A DNA stretch of 6,341 nucleotides. Source: Candidatus Aenigmatarchaeota archaeon. GTDB lineage: Archaea > Aenigmatarchaeota > Aenigmatarchaeia > QMZP01 > JAFGSV01. The notes beneath the pieces are model-generated. The model was not told where the DNA came from, did no database searches, and worked only from the letters and a program-made list of their open reading frames with translations. The position numbers and the translations under genes were made by a program. This document shows positions 5,532-6,341 of this stretch, in pieces. The stretch lies in the NCBI GenBank assembly GCA_030624445.1, contig JAUXKD010000028.1, positions 1 to 6,341 on the forward strand, given 5' to 3'. Each line of letters opens with the position of its first letter. Position 1 is the stretch's first letter.

Positions 5532-5574
5532 AGCCGGGGACGGCGGTTCGAATCCGCCCGGGGCTATGATAGCT

Positions 5575-5880
5575 ATGGGTAAAAATCATTACAAGAACAC
5601 GAACTACAACATCATGAAGATATTCAAGGCCCTTCAGAAAGCCTCCAAGGGTGATGAAGGATTTCTGACGGTCTCAGAGATTGGAAGAAGAAGCGGCATG
5701 CACAAATGGACGGTCTCGAGAACGCTTGACCTCTACATGCGTTCCCTCGTGGAAGTCGTGCAGCCAGAGGAACTGGAGGCCATCGGTCTGCAGGCGAAGC
5801 TGGTGAGGCTCAAAAACCCGGACCTTACACCGGAGCAGGTGGTTAATTATTTAAAAATGAGGAGAAAGATAAACCCATGA
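5575..5880 (+). CDS. Small winged-helix/HTH protein directly downstream of tRNA-Gln
   Basis: The product has 101 residues from the ATG at 5575. The frame stays open back into the tRNA, but starts there would translate tRNA sequence. The ATG at 5566 shares its first base with A73 and is less likely. Residues 12-26 form a basic first helix, 32-55 the helix-turn-helix (TVSEIGRRSGMHKWTVSRTLDLYM), and 56-90 a short wing plus helices. It has no ligand-binding domain. No ribosome site is visible, and the gene begins 8 bases after the tRNA, so the message may be freed by tRNA 3' processing and translated with almost no leader. Its stop overlaps the next start (ATGA), so the two proteins are probably translationally coupled. 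It is likely DNA-binding, with an unknown target. Confidence 0.78.
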   Translation: MGKNHYKNTNYNIMKIFKALQKASKGDEGFLTVSEIGRRSGMHKWTVSRTLDLYMRSLVEVVQPEELEAIGLQAKLVRLKNPDLTPEQVVNYLKMRRKINP

Positions 5881-6317
5881 AACTGGACAAGCAGAGGGTT
5901 TTTTCCCTCTTCATCGGGATAATGATGATAACGTGGGTAGTAGGAATAGCGATGAGCTCTACCATACAGAGCTCCCAACAAGGCTTAATCATACAGAACG
6001 TCTACGACAGGGTGCTCACAGCGAACGAGAAGATAACAATCCTGAGGTCGGGGCGCGTTCTGATAGAACACCTGTACACAGGCACCCACGAGAGCCTGGA
6101 AAAAAAAGCGGCATACGAGAATTTCGTGGCGCGTTTCAAGGACTTCGTTGTCCTGGAAACAGTCGAAGTGGAACAGGAAAACCAGACGGTGGACCAGATG
6201 ATAAATCCCAACGGGGATATAATACCCATGGACAACGTCAGCGCCGGGCAGCTTGTTGACGTGTTCTGTGACAACACATTGTTCCAGCCGAAGGAATGTC
6301 TTCTAAGGAGCATTTGA
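5877..6317 (+). CDS. Membrane-anchored extracytoplasmic protein of unknown function
   Basis: The product has 146 residues. The start overlaps the upstream stop by ATGA, and the short basic N-terminus (MKLDKQR) precedes a single membrane span at about 8-27, which acts as an uncleaved signal anchor. The rest would face outside: helix and strands at 36-70 (IIQNVYDRVLTANEKITILRSGRVLIEHLYT), a charged helical stretch at 72-92, strand FVVLETVEVEQ and a Gln/Asn-rich part with the sequon NQT. Near the end C131 and C141 (FCDNTLFQPKEC) could form a disulfide. The middle has some thioredoxin-fold flavour but no CXXC motif. I do not recognise the family. Pairing with a winged-helix gene suggests an anchored protein co-expressed with its regulator. 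A stop at 6315-6317 makes the gene complete. Confidence 0.78.
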   Translation: MKLDKQRVFSLFIGIMMITWVVGIAMSSTIQSSQQGLIIQNVYDRVLTANEKITILRSGRVLIEHLYTGTHESLEKKAAYENFVARFKDFVVLETVEVEQENQTVDQMINPNGDIIPMDNVSAGQLVDVFCDNTLFQPKECLLRSI

Positions 6318-6341
6318 GGATCAGCCGGAATCGTTTGAAAG

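Larger units (their letters stand above)
5336..5566 (+). tRNA. trnQ: tRNA-Gln (anticodon TTG) with two introns
   Basis: Three exons, about 5336-5357, 5386-5401 and 5532-5566, give a 73-nt cloverleaf. The acceptor AGCCCCG (5336-5342) pairs with CGGGGCT (5559-5565), and A73 is at 5566. The D stem GTCT (5345-5348) pairs with GGAT (5386-5389). The anticodon stem CCGGC (5391-5395) pairs with GCCGG (5533-5537), and the loop is CTTTGG plus A38, giving anticodon TTG at 5398-5400. The variable loop is GGAC, and the T arm is GGCGG, TTCGAAT, CCGCC. The A1-U72 pair, A73 and D arm match archaeal tRNA-Gln, which is normally charged through Glu-tRNA(Gln) and the GatDE amidotransferase. CCA is not encoded. 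The D-loop segment of 37 bases and the 130-base gap at 37/38 both need splicing. I see no broken stem, so the gene is probably functional. Confidence 0.93.

Noticed and set aside
5518..5574. Start of the downstream winged-helix gene inside the tRNA at 5518
   Set aside because: The codons are tRNA intron and exon sequence; the open frame is incidental and in-frame ATGs follow at 5566 and 5575.
1..6341. CRISPR array, insertion sequence, or defence system
   Set aside because: No regularly spaced repeats, transposase motifs, terminal inverted repeats or recognised defence domains were found on either strand.

Overview
The window looks archaeal. It holds a FEN-1 flap endonuclease of the archaeal type with a C-terminal PCNA-binding motif, a surface protein with a PGF-pre-PGF-like domain, TATA-type promoters placed about 26 bases before inferred transcription starts, and a tRNA gene whose introns are bounded by bulge-helix-bulge structures. 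Base composition is balanced and genes are tightly packed. The lineage cannot be fixed from this sequence; a DPANN-type or other poorly sampled euryarchaeal genome is plausible but is inference.

Layout. Positions 1-2342 (+) carry the 3' part of a large type I membrane protein: glycosylation-rich beta domains, a Gly/Pro linker, a PGF-pre-PGF-like domain, a CARDB-like domain, helices, one membrane span and a cytoplasmic helical tail. FEN-1 follows (2388-3410), then a small hydrophobic protein (3453-3743) that appears leaderless. A convergent gene of unknown function with a possible SecB-like look lies on the minus strand (3774-4181). The divergent intergenic region 4182-4468 has promoters on both strands and a strongly structured segment (about 4290-4420) that I call a putative non-coding RNA. 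A DJ-1/PfpI protein (4469-5008, TTG start) and a winged-helix protein (5014-5310) form an apparent operon.

The highlight is a tRNA-Gln(TTG) gene at 5336-5566. A 73-nt cloverleaf is assembled from three exons, interrupted by a 28-nt intron in the D arm and a 130-nt structured intron at the canonical 37/38 position. The tRNA promoter overlaps the stop codon of the winged-helix gene. Eight bases after the tRNA a second winged-helix gene begins (5575-5880), overlapping by 4 nt a gene for an anchored extracytoplasmic protein (5877-6317). This pair may be transcribed with the tRNA.

Functionally the window mixes cell surface, DNA replication/repair (FEN-1), carbonyl stress or protein quality control (DJ-1), translation (tRNA-Gln) and regulation (two winged-helix proteins). 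Neighbouring genes do not form a single pathway, but two small operons each pair a winged-helix protein with a non-regulatory partner.
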